Source: Entoloma clypeatum (taxonomy: Eukaryota; Basidiomycota; Agaricomycetes; Agaricales; Entolomataceae). Taken from it: a DNA stretch of 64,000 nt. Below, piece after piece: positions 19,651-30,662 of this stretch. The position numbers and the translations under genes are program-made. Location of the stretch: contig OY751495.1 of the NCBI GenBank assembly GCA_963565915.1, positions 4,075,890 to 4,139,889 on the forward strand. The letters are read 5' to 3'. Every line of letters begins with the position of its first letter. Positions within the stretch are counted from its first letter, which is position 1. The notes under the pieces were generated by a model. That model was not told the DNA's origin and made no database searches. It saw nothing but the letters and a program-made list of their open reading frames with translations.

Positions 19651-21273
19651 ATGAACATCTTCGTTATAGGTGGCTCTCGAAATATCGGCTATTTTTCCGC
19701 CCTCAGATTCCTTAGTGCGTCATCAAGGGGGTCGATTACGGTGCACCATCTGTATCAGGCAGGTTTTGAGCATCAATCCAGTGGTTCGAAGGCATTTCAG
19801 GCACAATTCCGCCATTAAAGGGCGGATCGAACCATGATTCACGATAAATTATGTACAATCTGAGGCTTCTCCTCCGAATATTGAGTAATATCCGTCCGCC
19901 ATATGTTGATAACTATGTTTTTCGTGGAATTTATGTGTTTTTTCTCAAGTTTTTCTTGCTATTCTTGACATGTCCACCAGAGAACAAAAGTAAGATCGCT
20001 GGAGGAGTCCAAAGCAACCTTCATAAGTAACAAATCCCCAAGGAGGGTGTTTTGAATCATGAAAGAAAATAGTGTTTTGAACAGTGCAAGTGACAAGCAA
20101 CTTGAAGTGACGTACTTAGTAACTTATGTTCAAGTTTTCCCATACTGATCAATCCGAGCGCTTTTGCATATGTTTTCACTGAGAAACACCGAAAACATGC
20201 CGCCAAAACATATCCCGTTGGAGACTTGGTAGATATTCCGACATTCGTGCCTACTAAATAAGAAGAGAAACCCCAGAATCTCCCAAAATGGACATAATTC
20301 GTGGTTCGATCCGCGGCTGACTGCCAAAAATGTGCCTTAAATGCCTTCGAAGCGTTGGATTGATGCTCAAAACCAGTCAAAACCTGCCTGATACAAATGG
20401 TGCACCGTAGTCGATGGCACCATTCCCTACTTGACGAATGACATACTTAGATGCAGGGCACACTGTAACCTTTCTGCTACGCTCCCCAAGTGTATTTGAT
20501 GGGGATCAGACTATCCAAGCGCATGTGGCATCCGGAAAAGCTCGTCTGGTGAAAGGTGACGCTCTCTCCAGAGACGACGTGAAGCGCGCCTGGGCGGAAG
20601 CAACATCTCACGGGACCTCTGGAACCGTCGATCTACTCGTGTTTTCCGTTGGTACGTCATCGTATCTCATTGGTTCATAAACCTTACTCGTCAACCAGGC
20701 GGTCAGCCGAAATTCAGCCTGCTCAAAGGCTTCGTCATCTCTCCACCCAACCTATGCACTCAGTCCCTCCTTAACGTCCTCTGTACCATTCCATCGGGAA
20801 CGGCCCCGCCCCGCATCGTCGTAGTCTCGTCCATGGGGTTGGGGCGGTCCTCACACAGATCGCTCCCTTTCGTCCTCAAGCTCATGTATGGGTACCTCCT
20901 GCCTGGCCCCCACAGAGACAAGCTCGGCTCTGAACGTGTCATCGCACATTGTGCCGGCTGGGACTGGGACGCAGCCGATTTCGGAGAACCAGGCGAGGAC
21001 ATCATGGGGCCAGGAGATTGGAAGGAGAGAGAGGCCTTGCCGGCGTTCGGGGCGTTGAAAAATGTTGTTGTTGTTCGCCCGGCGTTGCTGACGGATGGTG
21101 AATGTCGGGCGGACAAAGTCAAGGGCGGCCAGAAAGCACCTTATCGCGTGAGTGCGGGAGAGTTGGTCGGGGCGTGGACGGTGTCAAGAAGCGATACAGC
21201 ACATTTTGTGTTCGATGTCGCTGTGAACAAGTGGGAGGAGTTTGAAGGGAAGAAGGCTACAAACGCGTACTAG
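19651..21273 (+). CDS. NAD(P)-binding Rossmann (NmrA/SDR-like) protein (279 aa)
   Basis: Exons 19651-19714, 20451-20651 and 20699-21273; total 840 bases, in frame. The N-terminus MNIFVIGGSRNIGYFSALRF carries the GGxxxIG dinucleotide-binding loop of atypical SDR/NmrA proteins. The frame continues across the first intron as LNAGHTVTFLLR, the usual second strand and helix, and later VDLLVFSVGGQPKF, IVVVSSMGLG and an NVVVVRPALLTDGE segment. It probably binds NADP(H), either as a reductase or as a regulatory NmrA-type sensor; the substrate is unknown. Intron 1 is 736 bp and consists almost entirely of an inverted-repeat element; intron 2 is an ordinary 47 bp. An in-frame ATG at 19624 is an alternative start. 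Confidence 0.75.
19715..20450 (+). mobile_element. TIR element forming intron 1 of the Rossmann gene
   Basis: The ends are imperfect inverted repeats of about 150 bp (left about 19715-19870, right about 20290-20445). They share GGTGCACCATYTGTATCAGG and TTTTGAGCATCAATCC in opposite orientation. The candidate target duplication CTTA lies at 19711-19714 and 20446-20449. The element begins with GTGCGT, usable as a donor; the right CTTA plus G gives the acceptor TTAG at 20447-20450. A branch-like TTGAC is at 20431-20435. Splicing there restores the reading frame. No transposase is seen. Confidence 0.7.
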
Positions 21274-22179
21274 GTATTAGCAGTGACACTTTGTTGTCCG
21301 CCGTCGCTATCTTATAAAGCTTCTGCCTCCTTTCCTACTAAGTAATCTCACAGATAAACGCCAAACAATGGTCATGGGTTTTTTTACCGGAGGTATCTTC
21401 CACAGTTGAAGCGTTGAAGTGGCAGGGAGAAACCTATGAATCCAATTTGAATCACGGCCCCTTCGAATCTGACGAGATGGCGAAGCATCTTAATGAGAAT
21501 CACTGATTCCATGAGTGATCGCTTTAGTGGCAAAGGGCAGTTGCCAAGACGTACCAACGAGAAAGCAATTCGCACTCAGACAGGTGCTGGACTCCCCGAC
21601 ATACTTCCGTTACCTCACATGGAATCATAACTTAGCGGGATCGGGTATCGACTCGGATATCTCGGCCCGCTACTTTTTTCCCGTCGTCATTAATTGCAAC
21701 CTTTCCCACGAAACAGTACCAGTAAGTTGATTCCAGATCATTAACTGACGACGAAACGGCTTGTCGGATGGATTGCCCAAGTTGACAGCATCTTTTCAAT
21801 TAATTGGAGCGGACCTAATATTTGGGGACCAATGAATGGGTGAGGAGCCTACTGTAGACCTTGGCATTGCATGTTGCCTGATGTTTGACGTTTTCAGGGA
21901 TCCTGTGGTGGCCAACGATCCCCCGTCGGCGAGCTCAAAGATATGTATGGTGATTAAGATGCATCGTTTGCTCAGCTGGCGTCAACTTCCAAGTGCGGGG
22001 CTTTCTACTTCCGGTCTGCATCGTACATGCTGCGCGGGCAGTTGAAGAAGCTGTGACTTCTCTCAAAGATTACCGCGGAGTAGCCCCTTATCCGACGCAC
22101 CTTCTGTGTATAAAGAACAGAGTCTATTCTGTCTGCACAAGTGCTTCTCTCGAACCCTCCATTGACTCGGAGTACCAGA
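21274..22179. other. Intergenic, upstream of aspartic protease 1
   Basis: No gene I can support. It ends with the protease 1 promoter. Confidence 0.5.
22109..22114 (+). promoter_or_regulatory. TATA box of aspartic protease 1
   Basis: TATAAA about 66-71 bp before the ATG at 22180. Paralogues have a TATA element at the same distance. Confidence 0.6.
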
Positions 22180-23982
22180 ATGATAGCCCTTTCCCTGCTA
22201 TCGACTCTCTTCCTCGCGTTCGTGGTTTCTGCAGGCCCTGTCACGACCATCCGCAACTCTCTCATCACCCTTTCCCTCTCCCGCCGGTTCAACGTGACAA
22301 ATCCTCGGGGTCTTTACCAACATGACCTGAAGCGCGCCGAGACCCTAAAAGTACGAGGCAACGTTCGTGGGGCGGCCAAGCCGATCAACACATCTGCAGA
22401 GAATCGCGCTATTACGTACATCGCGAAGGTCGGTGTCGGAATCCCCCCCACCACATGTAAGTATTGAGGTGGACAGACCAGCAGGCTTTGATCGTTACTT
22501 ATTCGAAAAACAGATGACCTTATTATCGACACCGGGAGGTCATTGCGATTCCTTGTTGTCCTTCCACAGCCTGACCATTTGGACTCTCATTCCACAGCTC
22601 CAATACATGGGTCGGGTCACACAAGAAGTATGTCAAAACAAGCTCAGCCACTCAGACTTCGAACAACGTTGTATGTTCCGGCACGTCTTATTGCCTCTCG
22701 TCCTTGATGGTATCCGATATTTTACTCACAATTCTGGTGGAAGTCTGTCACCTATGGGTCGGGGTCGTTTTCAGGTGCGCAACCATTTCTCATCATTCGT
22801 GCCGCGTCTGTCTGATATAGAGGCCAATGAAGGCACTGAGTTCACCGATACCGTCAACCTTGGTAAGATGGTCATCAAAAAACAATCCATCGGTGTTGCT
22901 TCTACTGTTAGTTGTCTCTTCTCATTTTGTGCGTTGATCTTAGAACCCACTTTCTGCAGTCAGGGGGCTTCGAAAGTGTGGACGGTATCCTAGGGTGCGC
23001 CCACCTCTTTGGCGATCTCTGCCGAAGGTACAATCTGATATTGTCTCGTTGAGAATCGGCCCCACCAATCTCACCCGAGGAACCCTCTCTTCCGATTCCA
23101 ACGCCACGATCCCCACGGTCACTGACAATCTCTTTTCTTTCAAAACGATTCCCCACAACTCGATTGGCATCTCGTTTGAACCGACCACCCGCAAATCCGT
23201 CGCCAACGGAGAGCTTACATGGGGCAAGTCCGACCCGATCTTTTGGTGAGAACTGCGAGTCCGCATATTCATGATTTCCTCTGGTTTTAGGTGGAGTAGA
23301 TCCATCAAAGTTCACGGGAAAGATCGCTTACGTGTACGTCGATTTTCATCTTCAAATACTTGAGTTACTCACGGCCCTACAGCCCAGTCACGTCGACCTT
23401 CCCTGCGAGCCAATACTGGGGCATCGACCAGACGATTACATACGGGCGCTCCAAGACCACCATCTTGACATTCACCGCTGGAATCGTCGACACCGGTACG
23501 TTACAACGATTCCAAACAACGGTTTCCTTGCCAAATGTTCTGCAGGCACCACCCTCCTGCTGCTTTCCTCTGACGCTGTGAAAAAATATAAAGCAGCCAC
23601 AGGCGCTCGCTTCGATCCCAATACCAAGCTTTTGACCATCTCCACCCACAATTTTTCGAACTTGCAGAGCCTTTGCTTCGATATCGGCGACGTGAGTTAC
23701 CGCTTGCAGAATGGACATCATTTTTTTTTGAATAACCTATTGCAGACCACCTTCGATTTCACGCCAAATGCGCAGATCTGGCCTCGCGTTCTCAACACGG
23801 CCATCGGAGGCGCTACGAACAAGATATATCTCATCGTCAGCGATCTTGGTACCGTGTCTGGCCAGGGTTTGGATTTCATAAACGGGCAAGTATGGCTCGA
23901 AAGGTTTTATACCGTGTACGATACCACCAATCGCCGTGTTGGCATCGCAATGACGCCTTTCACATATGCGAAAACCAACTGA
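22180..23982 (+). CDS. Secreted aspartic protease 1 (A1 family, polyporopepsin-like)
   Basis: The signal peptide MIALSLLSTLFLAFVVSA is followed by a propeptide (LSRRFNVTNPRGLYQHDLKR) and the mature enzyme. The two catalytic Asp lie in IIDTGS (assembled across an intron after GACACCGGGAG) and GIVDTGTTLLLLSSDA. The flap is SVTYGSGSFSG, and the C-terminus is RVGIAMTPFTYAKTN. I count about eleven exons in the same arrangement as protease 2, including one 67-bp GC-AG intron (23224-23290, donor GCAAGT). The enzyme would degrade protein outside the cell at acid pH. It is the first of four paralogues; no stop or frameshift is seen once introns are removed. Confidence 0.9.
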
Positions 23983-25456
23983 AGACGAGCTGGATGGATG
24001 TCATCAAGGATTCGTGCTGAGTCGAATCTCATTTCACAAGATCTTTCTACGTCTTGCATTCTATTATATGTTGTCGGTCAACACATACACTTGTTACTTG
24101 ACGCGGCCTGCATCTATTTATGTCCATATCAGTGCTGGTACTGATTATCTCAAGGCTCAAGCGAGATTTGTGGAAATCCTCATACGATCCACAAGCCAGT
24201 TCTAAATAATCGTGCCCTATCTCACTCGCACAGAAGAGCAGCATGAGGGGCACGATTGCAAATGAGCGGAATCGGAATTACATGGAGCCTGTGCCGCGTG
24301 TACCACTCGTGTACCCCTCTGTACGCAATTTATCCGCCAAATGACGATACTTATCTGGCGCTACAGTATGTTTGTAAAGGAATGGGCGCTTCAGGAACAC
24401 AGAGCGTATGACAGGCAGATCATGTCGCACTCACGCCATCCTCATGTCGCCGCCGCAGGATTCACTTCCTTGCCAAAGATCGCGTCATTTCCAGGGTTGC
24501 GCGGCCTGTGTGAAATAGTTGACGGTCTTGGGCGATTCACAGCCAATCAGATCTCTCAGAATTTCAGGTTCCCTGGAAATGAGTTGCAAACATACTTACT
24601 GTAAGTACTCGCACATGAACACTTCCAAAATTTATCAACGTCATGATACCAGCATGAGATGTGGATGTCGGTTTTTCGGACTGTGTATAACTATATGTAG
24701 ATGTCTCCGGCCGCGGCGGTCTCCCGAATTAATTGTGGGGAAACCACTTCTTTCATGTGTTAACACGTTACGTATGCATGTGCTGTGTTCTTCGACCATA
24801 CCCTGATAAGGAGGCAGTGACTGGCGAGCGTCTGCGAGCGCACGTCCTTCGGTAATGTTGTTGGTGTGGAAGCGAGCAAGTTACGAAGAAGTAGATTTCT
24901 CACGATGACCTTCTTAGCTTCCAACTCTCACTCAAACAATCCGACTCCTTTCCACATTTGACAAGGATCAGCTATCTACGTGATGCACATGGGCAGAAAC
25001 GACCTACCCCACTCAGCTCCTCCTGCTGGTTGCTGTCTGGGGTATAGGTTGTTATGAAATCACACCGTTACCAAGCTGAAGCTGTACAGAGGCCAGATCG
25101 CATGGAATTCTCGCTTCTCAACATGAATATAGGTACCATGTTGATCTTATCAGAAACCTTATCGCTCCCGGACGTTACAAGAGTGTCAACACAGCTGCAT
25201 TGAGTGTATCGTGACTCTAGCCTTCGCTCTCCTCGGGCTAACTCATCCTCGTGGCACCTGTGGTTTTTCTTCATCATATGCTACACGAGGTGTACGGTCT
25301 GTACCATATGAATCTTCATCTGAACGGCCGAGATTACGCCAACGGTCTGACATCTGACGCCTTCTCGAATTGCGGGTGCTTTCCTGACATATAAAGCGCA
25401 GAGACTGTCTTCAGGCCCTTCGACTGCTTCCTCGAACGGTCTCCTAGTCTTCGAAC
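23983..25456. other. Intergenic between aspartic proteases 1 and 2
   Basis: No gene I can support on either strand in this 1.5-kb gap; it includes the protease 2 promoter. Confidence 0.5.
25390..25396 (+). promoter_or_regulatory. TATA box of aspartic protease 2
   Basis: TATAAAG 67 bp before the ATG at 25457. Confidence 0.6.
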
Positions 25457-27260
25457 ATGATCGCCCCCTCTCTGTTGTCGACTCTCCTTCTCGCACTGGC
25501 GGTGTCTGCCAATCCTGTCATCACCATTCGCGACGCCCCCGTTACTCTGCCAATTTCGCGCCGCCTAAACACGACCACCGTCCGAAATCTCTACCAGCAC
25601 GATCTTAAACGTGCTCAGGGCCTCAAGGCGCGTGCTCAAGGTGGATCAGCGAACGAGCTCGTCAACACGCCTGCGGAAAACCAAGATGTCAGTTACATCG
25701 CGAGTGTCGGTGTCGGCAAGCCCCCAACACAGTGTAGGTGCTTGACCTGTGACTGGAAAGATACAACTTTTGACGTTTTTTTTTTCGTAATCAGACAATC
25801 TCATCATTGACACCGGGAGGTCAGTAACTTTTCATCCGGTCCTCATAAAGTTGACATTCCGGTCATTAGCTCCAACACATGGATCGGGGCGGACAAGAAG
25901 TATGTCAAGACGAGCTCAGGGGTCAAGACTTCGAACACAGTCGTAAGTACCAACTCCTTTGATACGATCGATGCCTTGAGACCGCGTCTTATTCACTTCC
26001 CTATTCCAGTCTGTCAGCTACGGATCGGGAAAGTTCTCAGGTGTGCTTATATCGGTAACTTGATCGCACGCCGTCGCTGACAATGGCTATCAAGGTGACG
26101 AGTATACCGACCTTGTCACCCTTGGCTCTGGACTTGCCATTCCAAAGCAATCCATCGGTGTCGCATCCTCTGTTAGTCGTGTTTTTCGAACCTGCAACGT
26201 CGTTGTGTTGATACACCTCAATTCAGGCCCAAGGATTCACCGGCGTGGATGGCATTCTGGGGTGAGTACACAGCCTTGATGACCTTCGCGATGAGAGCGT
26301 CCAATCGAACTCCTTGTCAGAATCGGTCCCGCTGCTCTCACGAAAGGAAGTCTCTCTCCCGCTTCCAACTCCCAGGTCCCTACCGTTACCGATAACCTCT
26401 TCTCTGCTGGCACGATCTCCGCAAATACAATAGGTGTATCGTTTGAACCTGCCACCAGCACATCGGACGTCAACGGTGTGCTCACATGGGGTAAGTTTCG
26501 TCCCCAAATTGAATTCCGAAAATTCACTCATGTTACTCATTTCAGGTGGAGTTGATTCCTCGAAGTTCACGGGAAGTATCACTTACGTGTACGTCGACTT
26601 TCACATCTCATCGACCACCAATATCGAGACTCATGGCCCTACAGGCCCATTACATCGACATCCCCTGCGAGCCTATATTGGGGTATCACTCAGACAATCA
26701 CATACGGAAGTGCTAAGACCGCTATCCTGTCATCCAAGGCTGGAATTGTAGACACCGGTACGTTCCATTGGTTCCAAAAACGATCACAGTCGTTCAACGT
26801 CTCCCCCAGGCACAACCCTCCTCCTCATCGCCAGCGACGCCTTCCAGAAATACCAGAAGGCGACGGGGGCTACTGCCGATGCCAAGACTGGACTTCTGAC
26901 CATCTCCTCCGCCGGTTTCACAAAATTACAGAGTCTCTTCTTCCAGATCGGTGCCGTGAGTTTTACGCCACGACTCCTTTTGCGGGAACCCGGTTTTCTG
27001 ACTATCTTTTCGTCTCTTGGCAGACTACCTTCGAGTTCACTGCCAACGGCCAGATATGGCCTCGGTCGCTCAACACTGCCATCGGCGGCACTGCTGGCAA
27101 CATCTACATCATCGTCGGCGATCTCGGAAGCCCGTCTGGCCAGGGTTTGGACTTCATCAATGGACAGTCCTGGCTTGAGAGATTCTACAGCGTGTATGAC
27201 ACTGCCAACAAACGTGTTGGTATCGCGACTACGCCTTTCACCACTGCCACAACAAATTGA
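25457..27260 (+). CDS. Secreted aspartic protease 2 (A1 family, 408 aa)
   Basis: Eleven exons (25457-25733, 25795-25819, 25870-25942, 26010-26040, 26095-26171, 26227-26261, 26321-26490, 26546-26588, 26645-26757, 26810-26955, 27024-27260) join to 1227 bases. The signal peptide is MIAPSLLSTLLLALAVSA. The propeptide includes NLYQHDLKRAQ. The catalytic motifs are IIDTGSSNTWIG and GIVDTGTTLLLIASDA, with flap SVSYGSGKFSG. The length matches polyporopepsin-type precursors. Extracellular proteolysis, for nutrition or wood and litter decay, is the family role. The very small exons (25 and 31 bp) recur at equivalent sites in the paralogues I checked. Confidence 0.92.
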
Positions 27261-28012
27261 GGACTGGTGAAGCAGGGGGAGGAGTGCGTTGTATAATAAG
27301 TACCCCTAGTAACTGTTGTATGCCCTATGGAGGAAACCAAATTCGATTACTGTATTCGCAACGCCTGCGTCGGGCCAATATTCATAGCGAGAACGAGCTT
27401 AACAGAAGATCATCATCGATATTTTTCAGCATGTGAACGTTGTCGGGTACACGCTAATGATCATTGGAAACCTAAAATAGGATCATTACTTTCCCAGTTG
27501 AGATCATTACAAATCATTGTCTTCGCAGGCATCATGACACAAGGTGACGTCTTGTGGGAACATACAAAGGACATCCGGTGTGGTACGCGTTGGTACGTGG
27601 CCTTCCAATGTTCGCGCTATTTACCCAAGGTCTATCAAAGATTAAAATCGGTTTACTTACTCTGTTCTTCCTAGGAATATTGGCCACCACTCGTGCCCAT
27701 CCGGAACACCAGTCGTCTCCCCGTGTGTTGCCACCAATCATGAAAACGTTTGATCAACGAAAGGAGATACGCGGGTCCCGCAACCAGTCAACTGGTCACT
27801 CAGACAGAGTTCATGATGATGGATCGTGGAACTGAGGCCCAAGAATCGAACTGGCACCACGCTTTTTTTCGTCTTACAGTGAATTCGGAATTCCGCAGGA
27901 GCTTCACCCTGAGTGACGTAAGTAGCCGATGTGATCGCACATGCTTGACTTTTGAACAAGGTGCCTGTCTGATCCAGCACTTTTTGTTCACAGACTTGTA
28001 CATTACTTACTT
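27261..28012 (+). other. Gap with a possible signal-peptide exon
   Basis: The only notable open frame starts at ATG 27608 (MFALFTQGLSKIKIGLLTLF then FLGILATTRAHPE), a good signal-peptide shape. It could be the first exon of the membrane protein downstream, whose own predicted start lacks a signal, but I could not fix a splice that joins them. Confidence 0.3.
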
Positions 28013-29673
28013 ATGTCCTCCAGTCCTCGGGCCATAGTCATCGACGACACTGATACTAGGATCCAGTACACAGGCCAAGGCTGGTTTCAAGATTCTGGAA
28101 GCCAAGATGGAGCAGGAAATTTTGGCCCGTCCTACCTCCACACCGAGCACGGAACAAACGGTAATGATAGTTTTGCCTTCTCTTTCACTGGTCAGTTGTT
28201 CCTCGTTCGTTTCATCACAGGTCCTTTACCATGCACCAGGAACATCCGTGACGGTCTCTGGTACGACGGCGCTTTCACAGATACCCATCGTCAACGGAAC
28301 AGGCAATGGAACGACCTGGGATCCGAAGTGGGAGTGTTTCGTCGATGGAGTTAGCATTGGTTCCACCAATCCCTTCCCATATGCCGAAAACAACTGGGTC
28401 CTCTGCGATAAATCCCACCTCACAGATGGGCCACATACCCTGACAGTCAATGTGACCACGATGGGGAACACATTCTGGCTCGATCAGGTGCAGTTCACGC
28501 CTTCGCCCGGCGCCTCGTACGGGAACGGGACCAACGTGGTGCTTGTTCGGTTCATAGATCCGGGGATTGAATACGGGCCGGGGTGGGGATCGTTAGGCGG
28601 TGCTGCCAATTTTACGACGAAGCTTGGCTCGCAAATGAAGTTCAACTTCACAGGTGCGTTTTATTGCACGTTGCGCCGCCCTCGGAGCCCTGAATCGTAC
28701 GCAAACCCTGCGCTTCACAGGAACGTCTCTCAGCTGGCTCGGCTTCATACCGACTGAACTCTCACATAACGCTTCTGCCGCGACATACGCCATCGATGGG
28801 GGCTCTCCCGTCTACTTCAAGCTCAATGGTCTTTCACCAACTGGTACAGTAACGGTGTACAATCAGGTCTTCTTCACCACACCCAACCTACCTGCTGATA
28901 AGCACTCCCTGCTCGTTACATATATGGGCAACAACTCCGTCACCCCCCTCGTTTTGACCAACATGTACGTCACCAACGTTTCCATACCATCCTCCTCGCA
29001 ATCGGGTTCGAATGGCGGAACTCCCAGTTCCGGCGCTGGCTCTGGTTCAGGTACGGTCAACGGTGCCTCTTCGTCCTCACCACCCATCGGACCCATACTG
29101 GGCGGTGTTCTTGGTGGCATCTTCCTCGTCGCCCTCGCCCTGCTCTTCCTCTACCGACGCAAGAAACGCCGGGAAGCCCAACGAAAGATGGAAGATCCCG
29201 TTGTCACTGGCGAAATCTCCCCCTTCATGCCGAGTTTCCTCACTTCAGCAAACGTCCACCCCTCATCCCCCACGCAAACTATCATACCAACACCAATCAC
29301 CAAACCGCGGGTGACAAGCAGCCCCGTGCCATACCGTGGTTCGTCGGAGATCCGGCTGAACGCAAGCTCCATCGACTTTGGGGGGACGATGTCGCGAGAC
29401 GCAGGCCTTTCGGTGTCTGCGGGCTCTTCAGAACTGGGAGTTGCGGGCGTAGGTGCTGCTGGGGTCGGATACCACTGGGGAGCGGGAGGTCCACCTCACC
29501 CAGTCAGAAAAGGCCAGGAAGGCAGACAGGAGGCTCGAGATGGGGCTGCGGCGGGCCAGGTCCCGAGTGCAGGCGGTCAGAACGTGGTAGTCCGGCATCA
29601 TGAGGACAGCGGGATACGTATGCCATCCGACCTAGTGAGAGTAGATGTGCCCCCGGTTTACACAGCTGATTAG
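28013..29673 (+). CDS. Single-pass membrane protein with two extracellular beta-domains (514 aa)
   Basis: Exons 28013-28190, 28240-28653 and 28721-29673 join to 1545 bases in frame. Two related modules follow each other. Module 1 starts IDDTDTRIQYTGQGWFQ and contains FAFSFTGTSVTVSGTTA. Module 2 starts VRFIDPGIEYGPGWGSL and contains FNFTGTSLSWLGFIP. Both have several N-glycosylation sequons. Next come a Ser/Gly-rich linker, a transmembrane helix (PIGPILGGVLGGIFLVALAL) and a basic stop-transfer RRKKRR, then a cytoplasmic Ser/Pro-rich tail. This architecture is common in Agaricomycetes, but the function is not established; a wall-sensing or surface role is inference. The start lacks a signal peptide, so a 5' exon may be missing. 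Confidence 0.75.
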
Positions 29674-30662
29674 GCATTCCTTCTTGCTTTTCCCTCTCTT
29701 GGCTATCGTTGAAGAACGGTCTTGTCGCACGGTGTAGGCACTAATTATTGAACTGTTGAATGCACAATACTGTCGAGCGCTTTCACCTCTTTGGTGTCAT
29801 CAGCAAATCAGGGATGCAGCTCTCACTACAACAACCCCACTGCCTCCTTCGGCAAAAACGGTCCAGAAAACAACGGAGATGAGGATGGGGAAGTCGGGGT
29901 GACCGGCCAGTGCGGGGTCTTAGGGTCTGGGGAACTTGTCTTGCCTCAGTCGACCGTGAAGTGCCTTAAAAATAATATTTGTAGCGGCTCCCGCTGTTCC
30001 CTCGTCACTCCCACCATCAGACCCGATACCCTCACCGTCACAACCGCCTCATGACACGACAGCCGTGTTCCACCTCCAATCCACCTTTCCCCGCCGAGTC
30101 CGCTTCAACCGACCTCTCCATGATCCTCGCTCCCCGGTTCTCGTCGGGAGACGGGGACGGCGGGGGCACAACCGACAGCTACGCCAGAGCGGAGGATGGC
30201 GAAAGGGCAAGCGCCCTCCACCCCAATCCACGAGAGAGTCTACTCGCGATTTGGCGGCTGTCCCATAGGTTTACCCCTGCGTCTGCGTGGTGTTTTCCAA
30301 CCCAGCTGTTTCGCTACCCACCCGCATGTATAGTGAATTCTAGAGTGCCAACCAAACAACGACGACCCATTATCGATTCATCCATCAACGCTGTTGCTCA
30401 GCGCCACTCGGCGTGCCCGCTCCGACAAACGATACAGAATTGAAAGAGAGAGCCTCAAAAAAAAATCGGCGATCACACTTACATACCTAAATGCGGCACA
30501 GTAGAATCCCGTCCCAAAGGCCGCTCGATGAGAGTGTGAAGATTTCTCTTTATATACATATCATGGACCACAAAACCTTCTTTAAGCGATTTAGAACAAA
30601 ACCCGTGGCCAAAACTGGTTGTATATTTTACATCGCCATGCATACATATCAAAGGATCAGAT
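29674..30662. other. Intergenic, no gene seen
   Basis: Convergent 3' ends of the membrane protein gene and protease 3. No supportable coding sequence. Confidence 0.5.
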
